From BACL27 sp964203235 (lineage in GTDB: Bacteria; Actinomycetota; Acidimicrobiia; Acidimicrobiales; Ilumatobacteraceae), in NCBI GenBank assembly GCA_964203235.1, contig CAXNLE010000001.1, forward strand, positions 186,001 to 250,000: 64,000 nucleotides of DNA. The letters are read 5' to 3'. The translations under genes and the position numbers were made by a program. The stretch's first letter is position 1, and every line of letters begins with the position of its first letter. This document shows positions 25,504-33,997 of this stretch, piece after piece. Under the pieces are notes generated by a model. It was not told where the DNA came from. It saw only the letters and a program-made list of their open reading frames with translations, and searched no databases.

Positions 25504-27183
25504 ATGGCTGATGAGGGTTCTAAAGTTTGGCAACGCGTTTTAGCCCAAGGTAGTCGACTCACTTCTTCTTCGTTGCGAGTGCTGTTTGATCAAGATTCGA
25601 CTCGTTCTGAGAGGTTTAGTCGATATTTAGGTGGAGACACTGCACAAGATGTACTGCCGAATCATGATCTTGTATTCGTTGATTTTTCGAAGCAGTTAAT
25701 TGATCAACATGCTCTGAATGAGTTGTTGGCCTTAGCTAAAGATTTGCAAATCGTTGAACAATTTGTCGAGATGCGCAATGGTCTCAAAATAAATTTGACC
25801 GAGCAGCAATCGGTTCTGCATACGGCATTGCGTTCAGATATGAAAACTTCGGTGATTGTTGACGGTGTAGATGTAGTTGCCGAGGTGCACGCTGAACGCA
25901 AAGCTTTGAGAAGATTTGTTGACGCAGTTCAAGCCGATAAAAGGTTCAAAAAAATCATAAATATAGGTATCGGTGGCAGTGATCTTGGCCCAGCACTGAT
26001 CTACGATGCACTTTTTGATACTTACAAATCTGAAGTTGAGTGTGCATTTGTCGCCAATATTGATGTCCATGAGATCAAATCAGTTTTAGATAAGTGCATC
26101 GCAGCCGAGACTTTGTTTGTTGTCTGCTCGAAATCCTTTAACACTGTTGAGACATTGAGCAATGCTCGCATTGCCAAACAGTGGCTTGCTGAGAAACTAG
26201 GCGTTGAAATCGGTGACAAAGTTCTTGCAGAGCATTTTGTGGTCGTGTCGGCATATCCAGATCGTGCCGCGAAGTCGGGCGTAGTTGCCGCAAACTCATT
26301 TAAAATTTGGCCGTGGGTTGGCGGCCGCTACTCAATTTCGTCGGCGATGAGTTTGGCGCCGATGATTGCATTTGGCGCCGATGTTTTTGATGAGTTTCTC
26401 GCCGGAATGCGAGCAGTAGATGACCAGATGCAAAATTCTGCACCAGAAAATAATCTTCCACTAATTCTTGGGTTGATTGACGTCTGGAATTGCAGCGTGC
26501 TTGGTCACATGAGCCAAGCCTTCGTGCCGTATGCGCATCAACTTAAATTATTGCCAAGTTATTTACAGCAACTAATGATGGAGAGTAACGGTAAGTCGGT
26601 GCAGGTTGACGGTGAGCCGACTTTGATGCGAACCTCGCCTGTTGTTTGGGGCGGGGTAGGCACAAATGTGCAGCACGCATTTTTTCAAATGTTGCACCAA
26701 GGTACTGATGTCGTGCCAGTCGAATTCATTGGGTTCGCTCAACCAACTCATAATGAAATTCTGGCGCACGATGTTTTAGTTGCCAATATGTTTGCGCAAT
26801 CAAAAGCTTTGGCATTTGGACGATCTTTGGCAGAACTAATTAGCGAAAACGCCGATGATGAAAATAGTAAACATCGCGTAATGCCTGGTAATCGGCCGTC
26901 AACTACTGTGCTCGCACCTCGTTTGACTGCTCGAACTCTCGGGTCGTTAATTGCGATGTATGAACATCGCGTTTTTGTTCAGGGAGTTGTTTTTGGTATT
27001 AATAGTTTTGATCAGTGGGGTGTTGAACTCGGCAAAACTCTTGCCACCGAGATAACTAGTTCACTAATCAAGCCATCCGAAAATGGGGAGAGCCTTAAAG
27101 ACTCGCAAGACTCGCAAGACTCGCAAGACGCGTCAACTCGAGGGCTAATTAATTGGTATCGCTTGCATCGCGGTAATCGTTAG
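25504..27183 (+). CDS. pgi: Glucose-6-phosphate isomerase
   Basis: Interconverts glucose-6-phosphate and fructose-6-phosphate. ATG 25504 gives 559 residues; upstream TTG at 25459 overlaps the divergent gene and is unlikely. NIGIGGSDLGP, the sugar-phosphate loop VCSKSFNTVETL, WVGGRYSISSAM and EHRVFVQGVVFGINSFDQWGVELGK are the family signatures. The C-terminus carries an unusual SQD-SQD-SQD repeat before GLINWYRLHRGNR, encoded by a 9-base tandem repeat. Confidence 0.96.
   Translation: MADEGSKVWQRVLAQGSRLTSSSLRVLFDQDSTRSERFSRYLGGDTAQDVLPNHDLVFVDFSKQLIDQHALNELLALAKDLQIVEQFVEMRNGLKINLTEQQSVLHTALRSDMKTSVIVDGVDVVAEVHAERKALRRFVDAVQADKRFKKIINIGIGGSDLGPALIYDALFDTYKSEVECAFVANIDVHEIKSVLDKCIAAETLFVVCSKSFNTVETLSNARIAKQWLAEKLGVEIGDKVLAEHFVVVSAYPDRAAKSGVVAANSFKIWPWVGGRYSISSAMSLAPMIAFGADVFDEFLAGMRAVDDQMQNSAPENNLPLILGLIDVWNCSVLGHMSQAFVPYAHQLKLLPSYLQQLMMESNGKSVQVDGEPTLMRTSPVVWGGVGTNVQHAFFQMLHQGTDVVPVEFIGFAQPTHNEILAHDVLVANMFAQSKALAFGRSLAELISENADDENSKHRVMPGNRPSTTVLAPRLTARTLGSLIAMYEHRVFVQGVVFGINSFDQWGVELGKTLATEITSSLIKPSENGESLKDSQDSQDSQDASTRGLINWYRLHRGNR
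27100..27126 (+). repeat. 9-bp tandem repeat in the 3' end of pgi
   Basis: Three consecutive identical GACTCGCAA units, followed by a decayed fourth (GAC then GCG). They are in frame and encode D-S-Q repeats just before the conserved C-terminal helix of glucose-6-phosphate isomerase. Confidence 0.9.
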
Positions 27184-27201
27184 ATCACCTACGCTGGTTC
27201 C

Positions 27202-28152
27202 GTGCCCGTGAAAATCTCTCAAGCTGAGCGAATGCTAAATTTGCTGGCGCTGCTGGTAGATCGAAATCGGCCACTGACATTGCGCCAAGTTCGTCAAGAG
27301 TTGGGTAAGCAATATCCCAATAGCAATGAGGCAGCGCGAGCCGCATTTGAACGCGATAAAGCGGCGCTCCGTGTGATGGGTATACCGATTGAGACGAAGA
27401 CTTTGGGCGGTGATTCGGCCGGTGAGGTTACATATTGGGTAAATCGGTCAAATTATGAGTTAAGCGATTTAAATCTTTCAGATGATGAACGGATCGCGCT
27501 TCAACTTGCGGTAGCAACAGTCAGACTTGGCGCTCAACACGGAGAAGAAGCACTCTGGAAACTCGGCGGCGAAAAAGTTCTACGGCCAACAGCAGTAAGT
27601 GTGAATATTGGATTCGTTGATCAGAACATGAGTGCGATTACTGATGCTGTGATGCAACGGCGAACTCTTAACTTTGAATACAAAGGCGAAAAACGCCAAG
27701 TTGACCCTTATGGAATGTTGTCAAGAAGTGGATTTTGGTACCTAATCGGATTTGATCATTTGCGAAAAGATCAGCGAGTATTTCGTGTTGACCGGATCGA
27801 AGGCAAAGTGAGCGCGGGCCAGATACGCGCGTTTAAAACGCCATCGGGCTTTGACGTTGCTGCTGCCGTACCGACTGAAAAGCAAATGATGGCAGCGGGT
27901 GATGGCGAAGTTACAACGGCGACCGTGTTGGTAGATGCATCATTAGCAGCCGGAGTGCGAAATGAATTCGGCGATGCTGCGATTATTAAAGAGCGCGCCG
28001 GTGGAAGCATTGAGTTCGCGATTCCATGTGCGAACATGTCGGCTTTTCGGTTGTGGTTGTTTGCAATGGTTGATAGCGCAGAAGTTTTAGCGCCAACATC
28101 GGTGCGCAAGCAAGTGATGCAGTGGCTCGAAGAATTAGCGGCAGGTAAGTAA
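27202..28152 (+). CDS. WYL-domain transcriptional regulator, PafB-like
   Basis: 316 residues, GTG start. An N-terminal winged helix-turn-helix (RMLNLLALLVDRNRPLTLRQ) is followed by a WYL domain with DPYGMLSRSGFWYLIGFDHL and RVFRVDRIEG, then a WCX domain. With the next gene, whose ATG overlaps its stop by one base, it forms the PafB-PafC pair. In mycobacteria that heterodimer activates the LexA-independent DNA-damage response. The neighbouring proteasome genes usual for pafBC are absent here, so the assignment rests on the tandem WYL arrangement. Confidence 0.82.
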   Translation: MPVKISQAERMLNLLALLVDRNRPLTLRQVRQELGKQYPNSNEAARAAFERDKAALRVMGIPIETKTLGGDSAGEVTYWVNRSNYELSDLNLSDDERIALQLAVATVRLGAQHGEEALWKLGGEKVLRPTAVSVNIGFVDQNMSAITDAVMQRRTLNFEYKGEKRQVDPYGMLSRSGFWYLIGFDHLRKDQRVFRVDRIEGKVSAGQIRAFKTPSGFDVAAAVPTEKQMMAAGDGEVTTATVLVDASLAAGVRNEFGDAAIIKERAGGSIEFAIPCANMSAFRLWLFAMVDSAEVLAPTSVRKQVMQWLEELAAGK

Positions 28153-29273
28153 TGCCAGCGAAGAAACTAGTCAAAAAGACGGCGAAAAAAGTTACAGTGA
28201 AAAAGACGGCGAAAAAAGTTACAGTGAAAAAGACGGCGAAAAAAACAGGCAAAAGAGTTACCACAAAAAAACTGGCAAAAAGAGTTACCGCAAAAACCCC
28301 CGTACGCAAGACAGGTCGTCGCGGGCCACGCAGTGCAGCCCAGCGTGTGACTGGGCTACTTGTGATGTTGCCGTGGATTATGCAGCGCAAACGCGTAAAA
28401 ATTTCAACAATGGCCAAACAATTCAATCTCACAGAAACAGAATTGATTGAAGACTTGCTGATGGCCTCTGTCTGTGGCGTGCCACCGTATACCCCAGACG
28501 CTTTGATTGACGTATTTATGGACAACGGCATGGTTGTCGCCGAAGTTCCGCTTTTGTTCTCTCGTCCACTGAAACTAAGCACTGCTGAACTGTTTGCAAT
28601 TTCGGTGATGGCTCAAACTGCGTTGCAGTTGCCAGGTGCCAATAAAAAGGGTCCACTCTCGACCGCGCTGACGAAAATTGCGCCGCTAATGCCAATGGGT
28701 GCCGAGACAATCAAGGTCGAATTGCCGCGGGCAAAGTTTGTTAATGAACTCCGTGAGGCAGTGGCGACTGGTGAACGATGCGACATCGATTATTTTTCGC
28801 CCGCATCACAGAAACGCTCAAAGCGGATAATCACTGCGCGAAAAGTTTTCGAAGACGCAGGTCGTTGGTATGTCGCAGCAGATGACCACCAATCCGGCGA
28901 AGATCGTATTTTCAGGATTGACCGAATCGAGCAACTCAAAACAGTTGGGATCTTTGATCAAATTAATGATCAAGACGACCAAGATCAGCAGTGGTTTTCG
29001 GCGCAGATGTCGCAAGTAACCCTGCGTGTCGAACCCTCGGCCCGATGGATTGTTGAGTCTTACCCCTATATTTCGCGTGTTAATAAGCGCATCAAAAACA
29101 TCGACGTCGTAGATATCACGATGTCAATTACATCCCAACATTGGCTTGGTCGACTGTTATTGCGTGCTGGCGGTGGCGTAAAAGTTCTTAAACCTGCCGA
29201 ATACCAAAATCTGGGCAAGAAGGCTGCCCAAAATGTTTTGGATCGCTATAAAAACAGTGGCGTGGCTAGTTAA
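28152..29273 (+). CDS. WYL-domain regulator, PafC-like, with lysine-rich N-terminal tail
   Basis: 373 residues. The first ~60 are an H1-histone-like tail of KKTAKKVTV-type repeats, very unlike standard PafC. The regulator begins at RSAAQRVTGLLVMLPWI, with HTH residues MAKQFNLTETELIEDL. The WYL domain holds GRWYVAADDHQ and RIFRIDRIEQL. Probable partner of the preceding PafB-like protein in the DNA-damage response. The basic tail would bind DNA or RNA non-specifically. It is encoded by 27-bp tandem repeats, so tail length may vary between strains. Confidence 0.82.
   Translation: MPAKKLVKKTAKKVTVKKTAKKVTVKKTAKKTGKRVTTKKLAKRVTAKTPVRKTGRRGPRSAAQRVTGLLVMLPWIMQRKRVKISTMAKQFNLTETELIEDLLMASVCGVPPYTPDALIDVFMDNGMVVAEVPLLFSRPLKLSTAELFAISVMAQTALQLPGANKKGPLSTALTKIAPLMPMGAETIKVELPRAKFVNELREAVATGERCDIDYFSPASQKRSKRIITARKVFEDAGRWYVAADDHQSGEDRIFRIDRIEQLKTVGIFDQINDQDDQDQQWFSAQMSQVTLRVEPSARWIVESYPYISRVNKRIKNIDVVDITMSITSQHWLGRLLLRAGGGVKVLKPAEYQNLGKKAAQNVLDRYKNSGVAS
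28173..28245 (+). repeat. 27-bp tandem repeat encoding the PafC-like basic tail
   Basis: Two identical 27-base units (28173-28199 and 28200-28226) plus a partial third, each encoding KKTAKKVTV-like residues. Further degenerate lysine-rich units follow in the same frame to ~28310. Confidence 0.92.
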
Positions 29274-29274
29274 A

Positions 29275-29865
29275 TTAAGCCCCGAAGTGAGTTGCCAACT
29301 GCTCGGCAGTAGTGATGTTGTGACTTCGTAGTAGATGGGGCAACACCAGCGCGGTGCCCAAGGCATCAGCAAGAGCGTCGTGCGGGCGGCTTACGACAAC
29401 GTTATAGCGCGCAGTTACATCGCGAAGACGATGCGATAGCGAGCGCTTCGGGTCTAGGGCTCGAGAAAGTTTCAATGTGTCGAGTGGGCCGTTTAATTTG
29501 ATCGTTGTCTTGGCACGGTTTGCTTCGCCAGTGAGAAATGCAATATCAAATTTTGCGTTGTGCGCAACAAATACCGTGTTGACAAGGTAACTGTTAAGTC
29601 GCTCAAGCATCTCAATTGGAGCAATGCCTCGCCTTAGATTGCCCCTCGTGATGCCGTGAATTTTAAATGCTCCAAGCCGACCCGGCTTCCAGAAGTTTCG
29701 TCTGACAAAAGTTTCGTATTGTTCTTCGATTGTGCCATCTGACCGAGAGATCACAACGCCTAGTTGCAATACGTAGTCGTCAGTGCCGGACAAACCAGTC
29801 GTTTCGGTGTCAACAACGGCGAACCGAATTTCTTCGAGCGATTTATTGGCTAACGCATTAATCAT
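29275..29865 (-). CDS. DEDDh 3'-5' exonuclease (DnaQ/epsilon-like)
   Basis: 196 residues from ATG at 29863-29865; a TTG nine bases upstream is less likely. FAVVDTETTGL (Exo I, Asp-Glu), VAHNAKFDIAFL (Exo II) and RPHDALADALGTALVL (Exo III, His-x4-Asp) complete the DEDDh set. It removes nucleotides from 3' ends; possible roles are proofreading, repair or RNA trimming. No polymerase domain is attached. Convergent with the PafC-like gene, with one base between stop codons. Confidence 0.88.
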   Translation of the reverse strand: MINALANKSLEEIRFAVVDTETTGLSGTDDYVLQLGVVISRSDGTIEEQYETFVRRNFWKPGRLGAFKIHGITRGNLRRGIAPIEMLERLNSYLVNTVFVAHNAKFDIAFLTGEANRAKTTIKLNGPLDTLKLSRALDPKRSLSHRLRDVTARYNVVVSRPHDALADALGTALVLPHLLRSHNITTAEQLATHFGA

Positions 29866-29904
29866 CAGTGGCAATGTAACTAATGCGTGTTGTAGTGACG
29901 CGAG

Positions 29905-30366
29905 TTATTTCGCGGCAAGTGCTTTAGTAAAAATTTCGCGATCAAAATAGTCTCGCCATAACGCGATTTTTCCATTACTGATTACAAATAGACCCGCGAC
30001 GTCAAGATCAACCCATCGACCGTCGATTTCAAATCGGTCAGTGCGCTCGTTCATTACAACGCCGTGCTCTAAGTCGCCACTCGAGACTTGATGGTGGATG
30101 AGCCACTCGTAGGCACTGCATTCAGCGAGAAAACCGCCAAGGGTTTGTTCAATCGCGGATCTACCAAAAACTTTTGTGATCGGCACATTGTCATATTCGC
30201 AGTCATCTGAGACCATCTCAAGGGCTGCAGTGAGACGATGTCCTTGAATTGATTCAATGAAAGCGGTCACAAACGCATCTGGATCTTTCGGCAGGTTTGA
30301 TTTCGGTTCTGAAGTTTCTTTTGATTTCGATTCTGATGTTGCCCGAGATTTTGGTCGTAAACGCAT
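29905..30366 (-). CDS. Limonene-epoxide hydrolase/NTF2-like protein
   Basis: 153 residues. A polar ~25-residue N-terminal stretch precedes an NTF2 fold. NERTDRFEIDGRWVDL provides the Arg-x-Asp pair and WRDYFD the second Asp, matching the Asp-Arg-Asp catalytic set of limonene-1,2-epoxide hydrolase. It likely hydrolyses an epoxide or is a related lipid/steroid enzyme. It is the second epoxide-hydrolase-type gene in the window. Confidence 0.82.
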   Translation of the reverse strand: MRLRPKSRATSESKSKETSEPKSNLPKDPDAFVTAFIESIQGHRLTAALEMVSDDCEYDNVPITKVFGRSAIEQTLGGFLAECSAYEWLIHHQVSSGDLEHGVVMNERTDRFEIDGRWVDLDVAGLFVISNGKIALWRDYFDREIFTKALAAK

Positions 30367-30417
30367 CTAACAATCATGACACGCCAGCCACGTCAAACTT
30401 GGTGTTGCTAAAAGCGG

Positions 30418-30759
30418 TTAAATATCTATCAATGGTTTTCGAAGATGTCTGGCACGAATACCGATTGGTGCGGCAACTGTGAAGCCCGCAAGGTGACGCT
30501 GCTCTTCACTTTCTCCACCCCAATAGCCGTATTCGTGGTGCTCACGAGCGAACTGTAAACAATCTGCCTGCACCGAACACAACAGACATAATTTTTGTGC
30601 TTTTGCTTCGCGACGTAGACGAGCTTGTGGGCGCTCAGCACTTGGGGCAAAGAATAGTTTCATTTTTCCCTTGCAGTTTGCCAACTGACCCCAATTAATA
30701 ATTTCGCTTACTAATGCTGGCTCTTTAGCTATCTTTAGTTCCAAGACATTGAGGTTCAC
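30418..30759 (-). CDS. WhiB-family iron-sulfur transcription factor
   Basis: WhiB-like protein with the four-cysteine cluster site: one Cys in ANCKGKMKLFF and three in CLLCSVQADC, then the turn GYWGGESEEQR and a basic C-terminus. This is actinobacteria-specific; WhiB proteins bind the sigma factor and respond to redox or NO. GTG at 30757-30759 gives 113 residues and is chosen because an upstream reading to 30840 runs through the likely promoter. A GTG at 30808-30810, right at the predicted transcription start, would make a leaderless mRNA. Confidence 0.82.
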   Translation of the reverse strand: MNLNVLELKIAKEPALVSEIINWGQLANCKGKMKLFFAPSAERPQARLRREAKAQKLCLLCSVQADCLQFAREHHEYGYWGGESEEQRHLAGFTVAAPIGIRARHLRKPLIDI

Positions 30760-30817
30760 AGCCCGATCAATCTTCGGGTCACAACTAGGTAAAACCTGTG
30801 TGATTAGCACTAAGTGG

Positions 30818-30898
30818 AGAGTACGCCTACTAATGGGCAATAGTCAAGTTATTTTTTGTAATAATTACAAATGGCTAGTACAAATCGCTAGTACAAAT
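30818..30898 (-). promoter_or_regulatory. whiB promoter with tandem operator repeats
   Basis: On the minus strand, TTGACT (30847-30842) and TACTCT (30823-30818) are 18 bases apart and fit -35 and -10 boxes. Just upstream are three ATTTGTA-type half-sites at 13-base spacing: two complete ATTTGTACTAGC copies (30898-30887 and 30885-30874) and a third that starts a perfect 17-base palindrome (30855-30871). The arrangement suggests cooperative regulator binding. The protein that binds is unknown. Confidence 0.55.
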
Positions 30899-30928
30899 GT
30901 TTATTGCGAATTACTGTCGTGAAATTCA

Positions 30929-32392
30929 TCACAGTAGTTCAGCTGCAAGACTTGCTACTTCACTGCGCTCACAAGCTTCAAGTGTGATGTGCCCAAAACA
31001 GCTTTGACCCGCAAAGGCCTGCACCAGCACGGCTAACGCATTATTTGATTCACCCATATACGGTGCATCGATTTGACTGGTGTCACCAGTGAAGATCACT
31101 TTGGTGCCGTCACCAATTCTGGTCAGGATCGTCTTAAGAGTCGTTGGCTCAAGGTTTTGTGCTTCGTCAACCACGACAATCTGGGCTTGCAAACTTCGTC
31201 CTCGCAAGAAAGTCACCGACTCAAGAGTCAGTTGACCGCGGGCAATTAAGTCGTCAATCAGCCCACGGGCATCACGACTTGAGCGGTCATCTGTTAGCGC
31301 GACTACTGCATCGTGAATCGCCGACATCCACGGATCAAGTTTTTCTTCAAGGCCCCCAGGCAGAAAACCCACATCTGCACGACCAACTGGCACAAGTGGT
31401 CGATACACGGCAAGTCGCTCATAGCGGTGCTGCTCAACTACTTGCTCAAGCCCAGCAGCAATGGCGAGCACGGTTTTTCCAGTACCGGCGCGACCGTCAA
31501 GGGCGACGACTGTAATCTGCGGGTCAAGCAGAAGTTCAAGCGCAAAACGCTGTTCTTTGTTTCTGGCCCGAAGACCCCATGCTTCGGGGGGTGATTGTTG
31601 GATCAGGCGAAGTTCGTTGTCATAGCAACGGGTTAGTGCCGATTGAGATCCGCATCGTAAAACTGCGAAATTATTTTCATACAAACTGGCGGCTTGTGCA
31701 ATATCTGATTTTTCGATGCCTTCTGTTTTGTAAAGACTGTCGATTACTTCAACCGTTGTGTCATAAGTTGACCAACCCATCGGTCGTTCATTTCGTCCGC
31801 CACTAACTGGTTGATGTTCGAGCGCAGTTAATCCAAGATGGGCGGCTTTAATTCTCAGCGCAGCATCATTCGAGACTATGCAAGTCGGAGAAATTGCAGC
31901 CTGACCAAGTGCTGCGCCGATAATTCTGTTGTCTGGCACCTTCGGGTCGAGCCCGTGTTCGATTAAAAGATGGTTCTGTATTCCGTTGACTTCAATCTGC
32001 ACAGTGCCGCTTGTGTCGGTGCCATTAATCGGTGTCGGATCTTTTAATGAGCCGCCTGCTTTGCGGCGAAGATCTTCAATTGATCGAAGTGCGCTTCGTG
32101 CTGACCTTCCAACGTCATCCATTCGAGTTTTTAATCCGTCAAGTTCTTCAATGACTGTTAACGGGATAATGATTGCGCAGTTCGGAAAGCAACTTAAACA
32201 GTTTGGATCTGCAACGAGCACCGAAGTATCCAAGACGACTCGCGAGCCAACGGGAGTCGCGAAAATTTCTGCGATTTGTGCAAGAGTTTTTTCAGAAAGT
32301 GAGTTTTGTGTTGACAACGAAATTAAGTGTTGTCGGTGATGTAGTGATGATGGGGGATGGTTCACACCAAAAATCTCTAAAAGAGCGAGCAT
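30929..32392 (-). CDS. PIN-PhoH ATPase (PhoH2/YlaK type)
   Basis: 487 residues. The N-terminal PIN nuclease domain reads VVLDTSVLVADP and VIEELDGLK, with later acidic residues. The C-terminal PhoH ATPase has GRAGTGKTVLAIAAG (Walker A) and IVVVDEAQNLEPTTLKTIL (Walker B). PhoH2 proteins unwind and cleave RNA, likely in RNA turnover or stress response. The first ~45 residues precede the family core and the start is uncertain; GTG or TTG codons further down are alternatives. It faces the HU promoter region upstream. Confidence 0.88.
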   Translation of the reverse strand: MLALLEIFGVNHPPSSLHHRQHLISLSTQNSLSEKTLAQIAEIFATPVGSRVVLDTSVLVADPNCLSCFPNCAIIIPLTVIEELDGLKTRMDDVGRSARSALRSIEDLRRKAGGSLKDPTPINGTDTSGTVQIEVNGIQNHLLIEHGLDPKVPDNRIIGAALGQAAISPTCIVSNDAALRIKAAHLGLTALEHQPVSGGRNERPMGWSTYDTTVEVIDSLYKTEGIEKSDIAQAASLYENNFAVLRCGSQSALTRCYDNELRLIQQSPPEAWGLRARNKEQRFALELLLDPQITVVALDGRAGTGKTVLAIAAGLEQVVEQHRYERLAVYRPLVPVGRADVGFLPGGLEEKLDPWMSAIHDAVVALTDDRSSRDARGLIDDLIARGQLTLESVTFLRGRSLQAQIVVVDEAQNLEPTTLKTILTRIGDGTKVIFTGDTSQIDAPYMGESNNALAVLVQAFAGQSCFGHITLEACERSEVASLAAELL

Positions 32393-32813
32393 TTATTGGT
32401 TTTTTTAAAAATTTCTTTAAAATTCTTTTTAGGATTCAAAAATTCGACGAAGATTTGGTTTTGCAAGAGTTTCCGATGGCGCTATTTTTCAAAAGTATTT
32501 TGCCAAAGCAAATTCGCACCAAATAATTTTTTAACCGGGCCGAGTAAACCAAAGTTTCATATTTCCCTTATTCTGTATGGGTTTTATGAGGATGCTTTGT
32601 GGCTCACTGACGAGACGTGTTTAAGTTTTACGACAGTTTTGTTTAAAAATTTTGATTGGAGATGAAAAATAATTTGCAAGTTTTTGAATTTTTTCAATAT
32701 CTTCGAACGTCAAGAGAAATTTCTCAAAATCACGACAATGCTTGCAATTTGTTCGCCGATCTACTCAAATATATGCGTAACGGTAATCCGTAACTGAGAA
32801 AGCAGGTTAGATA
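32393..32813. other. AT-rich intergenic region between phoH and HU
   Basis: 421 bases without a convincing gene; the longest open frames are lysine/phenylalanine-rich noise. It must hold divergent promoters for the PIN-PhoH gene and the HU gene. Two symmetric sequences stand out: TTGAA-TTTT-TTCAA at 32684-32697 and the perfect palindrome GAGAAATTTCTC at 32714-32725. A weak -35-like TTGCAA lies at 32742-32747. No terminator or RNA gene seen. Confidence 0.6.
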
Positions 32814-33095
32814 ATGACTAAAGCAGAATTGATTGATGCAGTGTCACAGAAAGCTGGAGTGTCGAAGGCAGATGCCGAACGCACGATTTCCGAATTCTTT
32901 GAGCTCGTCGTCTCATCCGCTAAGCAAGGCAACAAGGTTGCATGGCCGGGTTTTGGCTCGTTCAGCACCTCAAGCAGAAAAGCCCGCATCGGCAGGAATC
33001 CTCAAACTGGGGCTCCTGTTCAGGTGAAGGCATCAACAGCGATGAAGTTCAGCTCGAGTTCAACACTCAAAGCTGCACTGAATCCAAACCGTTAA
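32814..33095 (+). CDS. HU-family nucleoid protein, tail-less
   Basis: 93 residues, a complete HU core: KAELIDAVSQKAGVSKADAE, then WPGFGSFSTSSRKARIGRNPQTG (DNA-binding arm). It bends and compacts DNA as a dimer. Actinobacterial HU such as mycobacterial HupB normally carries a long lysine-rich C-terminal tail; this one ends after ALNPNR. A separate small lysine-rich gene follows 32 bases downstream, in the same orientation and before the same terminator. Confidence 0.93.
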   Translation: MTKAELIDAVSQKAGVSKADAERTISEFFELVVSSAKQGNKVAWPGFGSFSTSSRKARIGRNPQTGAPVQVKASTAMKFSSSSTLKAALNPNR

Positions 33096-33127
33096 TTAAG
33101 TAATAACAAACAACAAGGAGAAATAAA

Positions 33128-33211
33128 ATGGCAGCAAAAAAGCGCAAGAAGGCAAAAAAAGCCGTAAAGAAAGCACCTGCAAAGAAGAAGCGTAAGGCCA
33201 AGAAGAAATAA
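33128..33211 (+). CDS. 27-residue lysine-rich basic peptide (HU-tail-like)
   Basis: ATG 33128 to TAA 33211, preceded by a good AAGGAG ribosome site seven bases upstream. The product is almost only Lys, Ala and Arg (MAAKKRKKAKK, KKAPAKKKRKAKKK), like the C-terminal tails of actinobacterial HU and histone H1. It sits between HU and a strong terminator, so it is co-transcribed with HU. The clean ribosome site and position make translation likely. Ribosomal or nucleoid association cannot be told apart from sequence. Confidence 0.72.
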   Translation: MAAKKRKKAKKAVKKAPAKKKRKAKKK

Positions 33212-33252
33212 GGCTTTAAGCCAATTTAAGCAATACAGTTCGGAATACTGTG

Positions 33253-33278
33253 AGAAGAGGGGCTTCGGCCCCTCTTCT
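33253..33278 (+). terminator. Rho-independent terminator after HU operon
   Basis: An 11-bp GC-rich stem (AGAAGAGGGGC / GCCCCTCTTCT) closed by a TTCG tetraloop, followed by TCTATTT. It ends the HU plus basic-peptide transcript, just before the convergent cofC gene. Confidence 0.88.
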
Positions 33279-33291
33279 TCTATTTCTAGCG

Positions 33292-33927
33292 TTATTTATT
33301 TTGTTGATTATTGTTTTGAAGTTTCTGAGCAAGATCTAAATCTTGTGCCGTATCGATGTCGACAGATAAATATTGATCGTGGATGACTCGTACCGTTAAA
33401 TTGCAATTCTTAGCAACAAGCTGGTGCTCAATGAAACTGTTTCTGCCGTAAGCAAATTCAAAGTCGCTCGCCGTCGGCACGATCATCACGTTTGTGCCAT
33501 CCTCGTGTCGATCAGGCACAACGGTGATTGAAGTTTTTAAGGTATGTAGATCACAGTCAATGAATAGGTGAGAAAAGCCAGTGGCTAGCGGTAGGTCACT
33601 ATGGATGATCATTGCTAGATCAAAGTTTCGCGCCCGAACAGCTTTGACGCCTGCCTTAATGGCGTTGTTTAGACCAGACTCAGATTGCCAAACAATTTTG
33701 GCGTTTTGTGCCCGAGCCCACTCGGCTACTTCTTCGTCATTACACACAACAAAAACTTGGTAGCCAATTGCCGCACGAATCACCCGTTCGGCGCACATTT
33801 TGGCCAATACCAAACGCTCAGCCGGCGTCAGCAGATCTGACAGTCGTTCTTTGGCTTGATGAAAAGCCTTAATTGGGATGACCATTGCCAATGTTTCGCT
33901 CAAATCGGCTGGTTGCTGCGAAGGCAC
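33292..33927 (-). CDS. cofC: 2-phospho-L-lactate (or PEP) guanylyltransferase
   Basis: 211 residues with GTG start at 33927; ATG at 33885 would give a shorter form beginning MVIPIKAFHQAKERL. The N-terminus VIPIKAFHQAKERLSDLLTPAER is the CofC/FbiD nucleotide-binding signature, and MIIHSDLPLA and VPDRHEDGTNVMIV are further family blocks. It activates 2-phospholactate or phosphoenolpyruvate with GTP for coenzyme F420. With cofD and cofE in the window, most of the tail assembly pathway is present. Divergent from gpsA. Confidence 0.87.
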   Translation of the reverse strand: MPSQQPADLSETLAMVIPIKAFHQAKERLSDLLTPAERLVLAKMCAERVIRAAIGYQVFVVCNDEEVAEWARAQNAKIVWQSESGLNNAIKAGVKAVRARNFDLAMIIHSDLPLATGFSHLFIDCDLHTLKTSITVVPDRHEDGTNVMIVPTASDFEFAYGRNSFIEHQLVAKNCNLTVRVIHDQYLSVDIDTAQDLDLAQKLQNNNQQNK

Positions 33928-33997
33928 GTGCGAAGCCTACGGTTTGGCCGCTCAAATTAAAGAAACTAATTGTTAGTGCTCGCATACGCTGAGGGTC

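Noticed and set aside
28173..28245. CRISPR-like array
   Set aside because: The repeats are directly tandem, in frame and lysine-coding, without spacers.
32396..32665. 89-residue open frame upstream of HU
   Set aside because: Lys/Phe-rich translation of AT-rich DNA, no ribosome site and no recognisable motif; probably intergenic.
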